In this document: piece after piece, positions 1-9,662 of the stretch
How positions within the stretch are numbered: the first letter of the stretch is position 1
Layout of the letters: each line of letters starts with the position of its first letter
Source of the DNA: Impatiens glandulifera
Taxonomy: Eukaryota; Streptophyta; Magnoliopsida; Ericales; Balsaminaceae
DNA: 64,000 nt
Direction of reading: 5' to 3'
NCBI RefSeq assembly: GCF_907164915.1
Contig: NC_061867.1
Location: forward strand, 54,582,271-54,646,270
The notes under the pieces: generated by a model
The model's input: the letters and a program-made list of their open reading frames with translations, nothing else
What the model was told of the DNA's origin: nothing
Databases searched by the model: none
Program-made: the position numbers and the translations under genes

Positions 1-335
1 TCTTTTCATTAAAATAAAAAAATAGAAGGTGAATATTATATTTCAAAGATAATTTAAGTTTCAAATTTTAGTAAATTCTCACTATATAAAAAAATTATAA
101 TTTGAGTGTTTTTTAATTTTCAAATGAAATTGAACTACATTAAGAGAATCTCTATATCCAAAAAAGAAAATCCATAGATTTTAATAGTGCTATAAAATCT
201 CCATTTTCCTATTTTATGCAATATTATTAATAATTTTTTTTTTTATAAAAAAGTAGAATTTTTTTCTTAATTAAAAAAATGAAATAATTTTTGAGGACTA
301 ATTTTTGAGAGTCGTCATTTCAGTCGTCATGAAGC

Positions 336-357
336 TGACGTGGAGAAGTACAATTGG
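336..357. promoter_or_regulatory. ER-stress elements (UPRE overlapping an ERSE-like site) in the SEC61 beta promoter
   Basis: TGACGTGG at 336-343 matches the unfolded-protein-response element bound by bZIP28/bZIP60-type factors. On the minus strand CCAAT (353-357), a 10-base spacer and CACG (339-342) give CCAAT-N10-CACG, the plant ERSE arrangement; the two sites share the ACGT core. A second ACGT-core site (CTACGTGG) lies at 379-386. All are just upstream of the TATA-like tract at 405-424. SEC61 subunits are known UPR targets; function here is inferred from sequence only. Confidence 0.55.
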
Positions 358-404
358 ATGTCTTTGACTAACCGTCTCCTACGTGGACTATTTCTTCATG
401 ACGC

Positions 405-424
405 GTCATATATATATATATATA
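405..424 (+). promoter_or_regulatory. TATA-like (TA)n tract, probable core promoter of SEC61 beta
   Basis: An alternating TA tract lies about 75-95 bases before the donor that ends the inferred first untranslated exon (about 430-501). It is the only TATA-like element correctly placed for that exon. A similar TA tract at 546-563 is inside the intron. Confidence 0.45.
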
Positions 425-429
425 TTTGG

Positions 430-1622
430 GCAGAGGTTTCTCTTACAAACGCAAAAACCTCTCACTTTCTCTCTCTGCATTTGCTCCTGATCATAACTAA
501 GGTATGCTTCCTCTTCTTCATCCTCTTCTAATTTGTTGCTGTAGTATATATATATATATATACATTGATTGATTCTACTCCAGATTCAATCGGAGTTTTG
601 TTTGAGTTTTGATCATGCTGTAATTTGTTTGAATACGATTTCTGGAATATACATTGTACGCAATTGTTCTTGATATTTTTCAACTCGTTGCTTCAGATCC
701 GATCACGCTGTAGTTTTTTGGACTTATTTTCTGTTTGAATCGTTTGTAAATCCTGCGTTTATGGAATATACATTGTACGCAACTGTTCTTGACATTGTTG
801 CTTGAGATCTGATCATGCTGTAGTTTGTTAGACTTATTTTATGTTTGAATCGTTTGTAAATCCTGCGTTTATGGAATATACATTGTACGTAACTGTTCTT
901 GACATTGTTGCTTGAGATCTGATCATGCTGTAGTTTGTTAGACTTATTTTATGTTTGAATCGTTTGTAAATCCTGCGTTTATGGAATATACATTGTACGT
1001 AACTGTTCTTGACATTGTTGCTTGAGATCTGATCATGCTGTAGTTTGTTAGACTTATTTTATGTTTGAATCGTTTGTAAATCCTGCGTTTCTGGAATATA
1101 CTTTGTACGCAATTGTTCACTCGTGGCTTGAGATCCAATCATGCTGTAATTTATCGAACATATTTTCTGCTTAAATCGCTGTAAATCTTCTCAAATTCTT
1201 TCTTGTTACTAGACTATGCAGTGTCCTCAATTGTTCTTGACACTGTCACTCGTTGCTTGAGGATACAATCATGCTGTAGTTTATTGAACATATTTTCTGC
1301 TTAAATAGCTGTAAATCTTCTCAAATTCTTTCTTATTCTTGACATTGTCACTTTGTTGCTTGAGATCCAATCCTACTGTAATTTTCTGTAAGAATCATTT
1401 CACATCTCCTCAAATTCTGTTTTACTGGAACTTACAGTGTAAATTGTTCTCGACAATGTCAATTCGTTGTTTGAGATCTGATCCTGCTTTAGTTTGAATC
1501 CTTGTAAATCTATTCAAATCCTATCTTGCTGTAATTTACAGTGTACATTGCCATTATTACTAGTGCTCTCAGATCAATATCAATGGTGTATTGACTTTAT
1601 TATCGTTGCAGATCTTCTCGAA
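430..1622 (+). other. 5' untranslated region of SEC61 beta with a 1.1-kb leader intron
   Basis: The leader is inferred to be split: exon about 430-501 ends AACTAAG before GTATGC, and a T-rich acceptor ending TTGCAG at 1611 precedes the short leader 1612-1622 and the ATG at 1623. The intron (502-1611) is filled with degenerate repeats of about 110 bp. An in-frame ATG at 1494 would add 43 residues but lies inside the intron and has no counterpart in SEC61 beta, so it was not used as the start. Confidence 0.6.
610..1560 (+). repeat. Tandem array of about 110-bp units in the leader intron
   Basis: Near-identical 110-bp units begin at 781, 891 and 1001 (each starts AACTGTTCTTGAC and contains GATCATGCTGTAG, CGTTTGTAAATCC and GGAATATACATTG). 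Increasingly diverged copies continue on both sides, from about 610 and to about 1560. The identical core with decaying edges suggests recent unequal exchange in the middle of an older array. Confidence 0.85.
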
Positions 1623-1877
1623 ATGGCTTTAGGATCAGCTCCGGCGAGAGGAAGTGCAGCAGCAACAGCTAATTTGAGGAGGAGAAGAACAACAGCCGGA
1701 GGGGGTGGAGCAAATGGAGGTGGTGCAGGTGGAACAATGCTACAATTCTATACAGATGATGCACCAGGATTGAAGATATCTCCAAATGTTGTTATGGCTA
1801 TGAGCATTGGTTTCATAGCTTTTGTGGCTGTTCTTCATGTTATGGGTAAGCTTTACTTTGCTCGCAGAGAAGCATAA
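1623..1877 (+). CDS. SEC61B: Protein transport protein Sec61 subunit beta
   Basis: An 84-residue protein in one coding exon. It is the small beta subunit of the Sec61 translocon, which moves nascent proteins across or into the ER membrane. Visible features: an N-terminal cytosolic part rich in Ala, Gly and Arg (an RRRR run near residue 20, a Gly-rich stretch 25-37), the highly conserved family motif [15 protein letters not shown] (38-52) and one hydrophobic segment at about 54-74 ([19 protein letters not shown]), then a short basic tail. This is the tail-anchored layout and normal length of plant Sec61 beta. The ATG at 1623 was chosen because it follows the leader-intron acceptor and gives the family's usual N-terminus. 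A polyadenylation-like AATAAATAA lies near 1979-1990. It looks intact and functional. Confidence 0.96.
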   Translation: MALGSAPARGSAAATANLRRRRTTAGGGGANGGGAGGTMLQFYTDDAPGLKISPNVVMAMSIGFIAFVAVLHVMGKLYFARREA

Positions 1878-1989
1878 ATGAAGAAGATGAAGAATAAGGA
1901 TATGAAACAACTTCATTACTGAACTGTTTTGAATGCATGAAGTTAGATCATAGATTTAAAGAACATATTTACATGAAGAAATAAATAAT

Positions 1990-3579
1990 CATGACTTTAT
2001 CTATCTATCTATATATTGTTTATTTTGTTTTCCTTATACTTATGTAGCTAAGTTAGAGTAAATGAAAATTATTAATAGTTGAATATGAAAATTAGAGAGA
2101 TTTAAGTTTTAATTGAGCTATATTGTTACAAATAATAATGATCATTTATAGGTTTACGGATTTCTTAAAAAAATCTCAAGAATTTCTAAGGAGAAACCTA
2201 AGAGTCTTTTGAGAGATCAAGATTGATCTTTATTCTTAATCCGACTTCGAGGTGTCAAATCTTCACTAGATCAGCCTGTTTATCCATATGGCTATATTAT
2301 AGCTCAGTTGGTGCAATTGGGTTGTTGCGATTACGGGTTGAATGTCTAATTGTCCAGGTTGCATAGTTGTAATAAAAAAATATTTGTTAGTTTTCGGTGT
2401 TTCATTATATTTTTGTTGAAACCTACACAAAAAAATATTATAAACGTTATTGAAAATAATTCGATTCATATAGCAATTTGGACTATTAGAAATTAAAAAT
2501 TGACATTCTTATTAAGAGATATGACAATTTTAATCTCCAATTAGTTTAAACTGGGAATGTTATTTGTACAATTGCCCTCAAATACTAATAAAGAGTGTAA
2601 AATATATTATTACTAGGATATTGATTTATCATATATTATAGAGTTCTTTAAAACTTATTTTTTGAGGATAAATATAAATTTGTATTAGATTATTTATACT
2701 ATAAATAAATATTTAAAATAAATTTATTATATAAAAAAATATTTTTATTAATATAGTATAGAGGTTGTCAAGAAAAGTAAAGTTATTTTTATGATCAGAA
2801 TTACAAATTCAGGCTTTTTCATTCCTCTCATGTAAAATTGAGGCTTCGTCACTTTATACAAATTCAATTGGTTTTTTTAAGCAGATTGTTTCTTTCTCTC
2901 CTTTTCACCTTCCCATTATTCAAACTCAAAATTATTTATTTATCTGGCTATTTTTATATATTTATTTTTCTTATTTTATTTAATTTATTTATTTAAATTA
3001 ATTTTATTTATTTATTTATTTTTATTTTTATAATTTAATTTAATTATTATATTTTTTATTCATTAAATTTAATTCATTATTTTTTAATATCTTTTATTTT
3101 ATTTATTTAATATTCTCTATATCCGTTTTAGAATATTTATTTTTGTTTTCTTATTTTGATTAAAAAAATTTTTATTTAAAAAAATATAAATTTATTATAT
3201 TTAATTTGATTAATTATTAATAAATAATATTTTAAAGTATGTTATTTGATAAATAATTTTATTTATAAATAAAAAAAATTGAATCATTCAACTATTTTTT
3301 ATATAAATATTAAAATATATATATATAATTAATATAATAAAGTATTAAATATTTATATTTTATTAAATTAAGACCACTTCAATATTTTATATATTTTAAA
3401 CAATTATAATATAAATTATATTTTGTATTTTTAATTAAATAAATAAAGTAGAAAAAGTATATTAAAAATTAATTAATGAATTATATTTAATGATAAAAAA
3501 ACTTAATAATTAAATAAAATAAAATAAATAAAATAAGAAAAATAATATATATAAAAGTGGTAGAAATAAATAAGTAATT
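1990..3579. other. AT-rich intergenic DNA, no gene seen
   Basis: After the SEC61 beta 3' end the sequence becomes very AT-rich, extremely so at 2930-3560 with runs of TTTAT and AATAAA-like words. No open frame with recognisable protein similarity was found on either strand; the short frame at 2266-2469 has no recognisable domain. Confidence 0.6.
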
Positions 3580-3730
3580 TTGGACTAAATGACCCTGAAG
3601 ATAGGGTCATTTGTCTCTGTGGTCACCCATTAATTGAAATTGATCTGGTGACCACTTTATTTTTTTTGGACGAAATTACCCTTTTCGCGTAACGCGAAGG
3701 GACTTCGCGTTTCGCGAAGTGAAACACTGT
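3580..3730 (+). repeat. Left terminal inverted repeat of the first Mutator-like element
   Basis: It pairs with 8740-8892 with moderate divergence. It contains two back-to-back palindromes, TTCGCGTAACGCGAA and CTTCGCGTTTCGCGAAG. The second differs by few bases from the 19-bp unit found in internal arrays of the same element. Confidence 0.8.
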
Positions 3731-4021
3731 GAAAAATCCAGAATACCCTTACTATATAATATAACCCGGCCATCTTTTTTTCATTTCTTTTCTTCCCTTC
3801 TCTCTCTTCCCTTCCGCTTTTCTCCTCCTTCTCTCTAAACTCGTCGGCGGCGGCGGTAAGCGGCGACGATACACACAATGAGCTCCACGACGAGCACAAG
3901 CACTGTACCACTTGGTAAGTTTATGTACTTTGGTTTGTTATGACTTTTGTTCAAGGTATTATTCAGCTCACATGTTCAATCTATTTAACCAATTGTTTAA
4001 TCGTTTTATTTTCCATTCTGA

Positions 4022-4370
4022 CAGGTATTACACAACTGAATCTTGGATGAATGCATATACGGAGACATGTTACCCTGCTGGTGATGAAGACGATTGGGAT
4101 ATTCCCGAAATGATCAAGGAACGCGTATGTCTAAAACCACCTGTTAAGGTTAAGAAAGGGCGCCCACAAACAAAGCGTATGTCATCTCAAGGTGAGATAC
4201 GTAAGGCCCCGAGACGATGCAGCTCATGTGCTGGACTAGGACATAATAGGGCCACATGCAAAGCAGTCATGCCTGCACCATCTACTGCAAAAGCATCATC
4301 ATCTAAGCATCATGACTCATCTTCTCAACAACACGAGCCATCATCTCAACAATATGAGCCTTTAGATTGA
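4022..4370 (+). pseudogene. Transposase C-terminal fragment with CCHC zinc knuckle (Mutator-like)
   Basis: After a plausible acceptor (CTGACAG near 4024) the frame reads YYTTESWMNAY, a segment rich in charged residues and Pro (PPVKVKKGRP), then a zinc knuckle CSSCAGLGHNRATC and a Ser/Gln/His-rich tail ending at the TGA at 4368-4370. This order (C-terminal domain, Lys/Arg linker, CX2CX4HX4C knuckle) is that of MURA/SWIM-type transposases. The DDE catalytic domain and the SWIM finger that should precede it are missing. A possible first exon with ATG at 3878 ends at a GTAAGT donor but does not join this part in frame. It is a remnant produced by internal deletion. Confidence 0.7.
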
Positions 4371-4525
4371 TTGGGATAAGTTGTATTATGTTTTAGATAA
4401 GTTGTATTATGTTTTGAATAAGTGGTATTATGTTTGGGATAAGTTGTATTATGTTTGGGATAAGTTGTACTCGGATATGTTGTACTTTGTTTGTTGTATC
4501 TAGTTTATATGTTTACTAATCACTA

Positions 4526-4620
4526 CTTAGCATTTCGTTAAGTACTTAGCGTTTCGTTAAGTACTAAGCGTTTCGTTAAATACTTCCCGTTTCGCGAAGT
4601 ACTTAGCGTTTCGTTAAGTT
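4526..4620 (+). repeat. 19-bp tandem array, five copies
   Basis: Five consecutive 19-mers of the form CTTAGCGTTTCGTTAAGTA fill exactly 95 bases; the fourth copy is closer to the terminal-repeat palindrome (TTTCGCGAAG). It lies just downstream of the transposase fragment. Confidence 0.9.
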
Positions 4621-4734
4621 AAAGTTAAAGTTAGTTAAAGTTACTTGGTATGATTTATGTACATTGAATTATATGTTCAATTATTTGGTATGTAAATATC
4701 AGACTACCAACCAACCAACTGGACTAAATTAAAA

Positions 4735-4880
4735 CTACAAATATTATAACATGAAATGGAACTTAAGTTCAAGTTCAAGTTCTATCCAAAAAGCAATACA
4801 AGATTAGAATTAACATGAAATGGAACTTAAGTTCAAGTTCAAGTTCTATCCAAAAAGCAATACAAGATTAGAATACATAA
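4735..4880 (+). repeat. Short direct duplication
   Basis: A block starting ACATGAAATGGAACTTAAG and running through TCTATCCAAAAAGCAATAC occurs at 4749-4808 and again at about 4813-4872, with a partial third copy after 4887. It is inside the Mutator-like element, beyond the 3' end of the protease relic. Confidence 0.75.
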
Positions 4881-4928
4881 GCACCAGTCAAGTTCTATCC
4901 AAAAATAAATACAAGATTACAATACAAA

Positions 4929-7690
4929 CTAAGGTTCTATAATTTGATGAAATAACCGGACCGCCATCTTTTGTCTAAAAAACTCCATTTCATTGGAGGT
5001 CACCTTCTCTACACCTAAACCAGCAGTCAAGTATTCCATGTACATAAGCATAAATACACCACAATCCCCACTTTCTGCTGCTCTAGGGACTTCCCCTACT
5101 TTAGCGACTTCATTTTTGGCTGGGTGTGGCAACCTTTTATATGTCAGTTTCTGGAAATTGAACTTAGGAAACCTTTATAGCTCAGCATTAGTGGCTCCCA
5201 TTGCAAATAATCGTGGAATCATCTCACACAAAGGTCTCAGGTATGGATCGAGATTCCTATAAATACTCGAGTCGTAGTCATAAACGTCAATGTGATTATC
5301 TTGTAGACGAACGACGCACAATACCCAGTGCTTGTTTCCAATGTTCAAAGGCACGTAAATATCGTCTACTGATGGCCATTCTGGCATATGTCTATGGTCC
5401 ACACCCAGAAAGTACTGATCAAATACCTCTGCTATTGGATAATTTTTAGGATCTTTTTTAAAGTTCGGGTGCTCTCGCCTCATCAAATCTCCTAATAAGC
5501 AATCCCCTATTGATACTTTACAATGTTTATATGTCTTGGGATACTACGCAATCCTTTTTCGCAACAAGTGGCAGAATGCGTCGACTTCCTGCAAAATGAG
5601 GGAAAATGCAGTATATATCAAACACCTTAGAATAAGTTAAAGAATTATTATGAATTGCAAGACTTACAGGATCTTTAAGTCATGTGCACTTTGTTAGAAC
5701 TCTAACAAACAACTTCTTTGGTGCTTCGTAAGTATACACAGTCTTTGTCTGATCATTGGTGGCTACATCTTTCAACCAATTCTCTAATTGAACCAACAGC
5801 TCATCATCAAATTTTTGAAGGGGATTGATAGTTAATGGATCATTTGTCTTTGACTGTTTTGACAAAGAAGGGTTGGTGTAGTCTTCATCTTTCTTTTGCT
5901 TCCTCACTATTTTTTTTGGAACTACTCCTTTAGGTGGAGTGTTGTATAATTGGAAATCATCATCATCATTCCCATCCTTGACCTTATCCTTCTTATCCTT
6001 CCCATCCTTCGAATCCTTCTTAACCTTCTTAACCTTGACCTTGACTTTATCCTTCTCATCCTTGACATCTTTCTCAACCTTCTCAACCTTGACCTTGACC
6101 TTATCCTTCTTTTTCTCAATTATTTCTTGCATCATATCGGATAGCAACATCTCCCCACCATCCACCTTCACATCATTCTCAATCTCACCACCATCCACTT
6201 TCACATCATTCTCAATCTCCCCACCATCCACCTTCACAGCATCCACACTCTCCTCCACCTTTACCACACTCTCCTCCACCTTTACATCCACACTCTCCTC
6301 CACCTTCACATCATCCACACTCTCCTCCACCTTTACATCCACACTCTCCTCCACCTTCACAACATCCACACTCTCCTCCACCTTCACAGCATCCACACCA
6401 TCTTCCACATTTACATCCACACTATCTTCCACCTTCCCATCCTTCAACTCCATTTCCTACAAAAATAGAACAACATTGTGGTCAACGTTTACTTCCCAAA
6501 ACAACATTTGACTTCGATAAGTATAAATTACCTCAGTTTTATCCTTTGCATCCATACTCTCCTCCACCTTCCCATCCTTCATCTCCATCTCATTCGTCTT
6601 CATCTCCTCCACCTTCCCTTCCTGCAAAAATAGAACAACATTGTGGTCAGTTATTAACAACAATCGTTAAGTACTTAACGAAACGCTAAGTACTTATCGT
6701 TTCGTTAAGTACTTAATAAAACGCTAAGTACTTAACGAATCGTTAAGTTTTATTATCTTACATCAGTCTTGTCCTTCTTGTCCAATTTGCTCTTCTTCTT
6801 CTTCTTCTCCTCCATATTATCTAATTTGGCTATTAACATGGCCATCCTTTGGTTGGATTTAGCTAATAACTGTTCGGACATACTAACAACCAACTTTTTA
6901 ATATAAGCCTTGTGACGTGATTGAGTTTCTTCGTAAGCTGTTTTCATCTCTTTTAGCTCCTCCTTCACCTCTTTGATGAGTTCCTCCTTCAGCGCTTTTA
7001 CCTCCTCCTTCAGCTCTTCACATTTACATCCAACAGAAGATGTTGGAGGTAATCCAGGACTAGTCGCGGATGGGGGACTAGGAATGTTGGCAGGACTCGA
7101 TTCATAAGCAAGCTTCCTCTTCAGGTTTACTGCTTCTTTGAGATTAACTACAGCCTTTCTCTTCCGGGTGTTTGGTTTGGAAGTAGGTTCTTCATGTTCA
7201 CCGTCATGTTCACTTTCCTCTTCATCATAATCCTCTTTCACTAACTTCCCTTCTGTAAATCCCTCAAAAAATTCATCAGTTGACTCGTCTATTTGTTCAA
7301 AGTCCACACCACTGTATAACCACTTCTCCATGGAGGACTCTTCCATCTCAGTCAGATCCGTGGTCTCAAGGGCAGACTTTATCTCGATCAAGGTGTTCTT
7401 CCTGTTGGAATGATAGACTAACAACCTTGGGCGTAGAGGATCATTAAACTCATTCTTTCTGGCAAATTTAGGGACAACGCCTTTGATGACCTCATATGTC
7501 CACACTTGAAATGCTAGTGCAAACCTATAAATATTATAAGCAAAAGGAGCATAAGGATCATCACTAATTTTCTTCTTCTGATAATATTTATGACTCAGAT
7601 GTCTCATGTTCTTGTTCAAACCCTTGAAGGTGGCTCTAAAGGTCACCTTCCCCCAAGGAAATCGGAGGAAACTTTCGTTAAGTACTTAGC
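4929..7690 (-). pseudogene. Ulp1/C48 cysteine-protease-like gene (DUF1985 type) with three in-frame stops
   Basis: Transposon cargo on the minus strand. Inferred exons: about 7690-6762, 6621-6532, 6456-5668 and 5588-4929, with GT-AG joins that keep phase 0. The first exon starts inside a DUF1985-like region (FLRFPWGKVTFRATFKGLN) and ends in a Lys/Glu coiled coil. The middle is a low-complexity run of KVEESVD and Lys/Val repeats. The last exon has the C48 protease core: HWVL (catalytic His), VYDYDS (Asp) and ESGDCGVFM (catalytic Cys). Breaks: TGA at 5680-5682 (where a Trp is expected), TAG at 5544-5546 and TAA at 5175-5177, the last lying between the His/Asp and Cys parts. The upstream part of DUF1985 is lost at the 19-bp repeat array (7672-7770). 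Ulp1 enzymes normally cleave SUMO; no active product is expected here. Confidence 0.75.
6662..6750. repeat. 19-bp motif cluster in alternating orientation
   Basis: Copies of the TTAACGAAACGCTAAGTAC unit and its complement alternate, forming hairpin-capable pairs. The cluster lies within the inferred first intron of the protease-like gene (6622-6761). Confidence 0.8.
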
Positions 7691-7770
7691 TTCGTTAAGT
7701 ACTTAGCGTTTCGTTAAGTACTTAGCGTTTCATTAAATACTTAGCATTTCGTTAAGTACTTCGCGAAACC
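7672..7770 (+). repeat. 19-bp tandem array at the broken 5' end of the protease-like gene
   Basis: About five units of CTTAGCGTTTCGTTAAGTA with small defects follow directly on the DUF1985 reading frame, so the open frame runs from the repeat into the protein (LNESFLRFPWG). The last unit ends TACTTCGCGAAACC, resembling the terminal-repeat version. Confidence 0.85.
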
Positions 7771-8226
7771 CTAATATGGGATATGCCCATTGATAAACCA
7801 TGATCATTAAACTTGGAAAAAAACCTAAACCTAAAGCAATAACCAATAACCAGAAACAAGCGAAAACCCTAAACCTAAACAAATAAACAGAAACAGCCAA
7901 AACCCTAAAACTTAACATGCAAATATGAAAACTCATAACCAAAAAAAGACATGCAACAACCAAAAAATAATCATACCTGAGATTAATGAAGAGACGGTTA
8001 GAGAGAGAGGACACGAGGGGATAGAAGACGGGCAGATCGGCCTTGGCAAAGAGGAGTTCAGTGAAGAGACGAAGAGACGGTTATAGAGAGAGAGGACTCG
8101 AGAGGATAGAAGAGGGAAAATGAAAGAAATGAATGCAGAGAGGACTCGAGAGGTATAGCGCGTGCAGAAACGCACCCTTCTTCGACTTCATACAAGCGCC
8201 TCTTCGACTTCCTACGCGCGCGTACA

Positions 8227-8359
8227 GAAACGCTAAGTACCTAGCGAAACGCTAAGTGCCTAGCGAAACGCTAAGTGCCTAGCGAAACGCTAAGTGCCTA
8301 GCGAAACGCTAAGTGCCTAGCGAAACGCTAAGTGCCTAGCGAAACGCTAAGTAACTAGC
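8227..8359 (+). repeat. Perfectly phased 19-bp tandem array, seven copies
   Basis: Seven head-to-tail units of GAAACGCTAAGTGCCTAGC occupy exactly 133 bases; only the first and last differ at one or two positions. It is the same motif as the other three clusters in this element, in the opposite orientation to the 4526 and 7672 arrays. There are no spacers, so it is not a CRISPR array. Confidence 0.95.
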
Positions 8360-8739
8360 GGAAACTAATGAACCAATATTAACCAATATGAACAGATTTA
8401 GGGTTAGGGTTTCATTAAGAAAAAGATAAATCGTTTAAAATGAAGATAATAGACAATAAGAATATAAATTTATTTAGGGTTTTTAGATGAAGATACTGGA
8501 AACATGAAAATAAAACGATTTGGGTTAGGGTTTCGAATCAAGATCTACAAATAAGAACATAAATCTGTATTATAAACATCGATTCAGGGATGAGGTTTCT
8601 TATCTTTGTAGATTCAGGTGATAGTCGTCGTCCCCGTAGTCGCCGTCGCCGAAGTTTTCGCCGCCGCCGACAAAATGATAGATAGGAAACCTTGAGAGAA
8701 ATAAAATGAGGGAAATGAAAAAATTTGAGTATATATATT

Positions 8740-8892
8740 CACACTATTTCACTTCGCGAAACGCGAACTCCCTTCGCGTTACGCGAAAAAAGTAATTTCG
8801 TAAAAAAAAAAAATAATGTGATCACCAGATCAATTTTAATTATCGGTGACCACGGACGCAAATGCCCCAATTTTTAGGGTCATTTAGTCCAA
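8740..8892 (-). repeat. Right terminal inverted repeat of the first Mutator-like element
   Basis: Reverse complement of the left repeat, ending GGTCATTTAGTCCAA. Upstream (8590-8700) is a GC-richer leader with repeated CGCCG that mirrors a CGGCGGCGG stretch at 3843-3855, so the similarity extends to roughly 250 bases. Confidence 0.8.
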
Positions 8893-8971
8893 TTTCCCAT
8901 TTTGAGAGGTGGACGAGGAGTGGAGCTAAAAGGTGGAAATGTCAGGATGGGTGGGAAAAACACCTCTTTTT

Positions 8972-9662
8972 TAATAATAAAGGTTAAAATTATTGGCCAA
9001 ATATAATTCATTAAAACAAAAATTCAAAATCTTCTCATTTCAACACAGCACAACTATCCTTCATCTTCTCCCTTCTTTCTTTACGTCTGCGTGCCGCTGT
9101 CTATTCTTTTTTCTTTCACCTTTCACCATCAGCAAAGGTAAACCCTCATTTCTTTACATATTTTTTAATTTCTTAACCACAAAAGATCACATTGACGAAT
9201 GTTTTAACTCTAATTCTATGATTCACGTCTCATTCTTCTGATTATTAATTATGGCCATACATTCTTCCTCTTATTATGAATTTTGAAATTCATATTTATG
9301 TTAAGTCCTAATGAAAAAAATGAGAAAAACATTTGGTCATTGTATTGTATGGCCAAAATTAATAAGAAAATTAAACATGAATCATAGAATTGGGGAGAAC
9401 TTATCAAAACAGAATTAGTGTTTAAACATGGATACGTCAACGTGATCTTTTGCGGTTAAAAGATTGAATAAAGGAAGTGTAGAGATGATGGTTTACTTTG
9501 CGGATGCTGTAAGAAAGAAGAATAGACAGCTGGGCGACAACATAGAGAAAAAAGGGAGAAGGTGAAGGTGAATCGCGAAAGCTATTTTGAAATGAGAAGA
9601 TTTATGTTTATTTTTTTGTTTTAACAAGTAATATTTGACCAATGATTTTAACATTTATTCAA
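8972..9662. repeat. Long inverted repeat (two arms of about 290-315 bp, 85-bp loop)
   Basis: The left arm 8972-9260 pairs with the right arm 9346-9662 in reverse complement: shared blocks include AAAATCTTCTCATTTCAA, CTGTCTATTCTT, AAAAGATCAC(A/G)TTGACG, CTAATTCT, CAATTCTATGATTCA and TGGCCATACA. The arms differ by several indels. It could be a foldback MITE or an inverted duplication. The whole unit would form one long hairpin if transcribed. Open frames seen inside it are arms read through by chance. Confidence 0.85.

Larger units (their letters stand above)
3580..8892. mobile_element. Mutator-like element of the Kaonashi (Ulp1-carrying) kind, internally deleted
   Basis: Long terminal inverted repeats bound the element. 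The left one (3580 to about 3730) and the reverse complement of the right one (8892 to about 8740) share TTGGACTAAATGACCCT, a GTGGTCACC...TTGATCTGGTGA block, and a block with TTCGCGTAACGCGAAGG and TTCGCGTTTCGCGAAGTGAAA. Inside are a zinc-knuckle fragment typical of a Mutator transposase C-terminus (+ strand) and a broken DUF1985-C48 protease gene (- strand), the cargo known from Kaonashi elements. The catalytic part of the transposase is absent, so the copy must be non-autonomous. Convincing 9-bp target duplications were not found next to the ends. Confidence 0.8.

Noticed and set aside
1494..1622. In-frame N-terminal extension of SEC61 beta by 43 residues
   Set aside because: The extension lies in the repeat-filled leader intron before a clear TTGCAG acceptor and has no counterpart in the family.
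5939..6511. A 190-residue Ser/Thr/Leu-rich plus-strand frame
   Set aside because: It is the antisense shadow of the low-complexity KVEESVD and Lys-rich part of the protease-like gene.
8227..8359. CRISPR-like array
   Set aside because: The 19-bp units are head to tail with no spacers, and the DNA is from a plant nucleus.
7850..8530. AACCCTAAAC and GGGTTAGGGTTT words suggesting an interstitial telomere
   Set aside because: Only isolated telobox-like words with irregular spacing, common in plant promoters and leaders; there is no tandem run.
8993..9241. Short open frame with a hydrophobic stretch
   Set aside because: It lies wholly within the left arm of the inverted repeat, and the other arm does not keep the frame.
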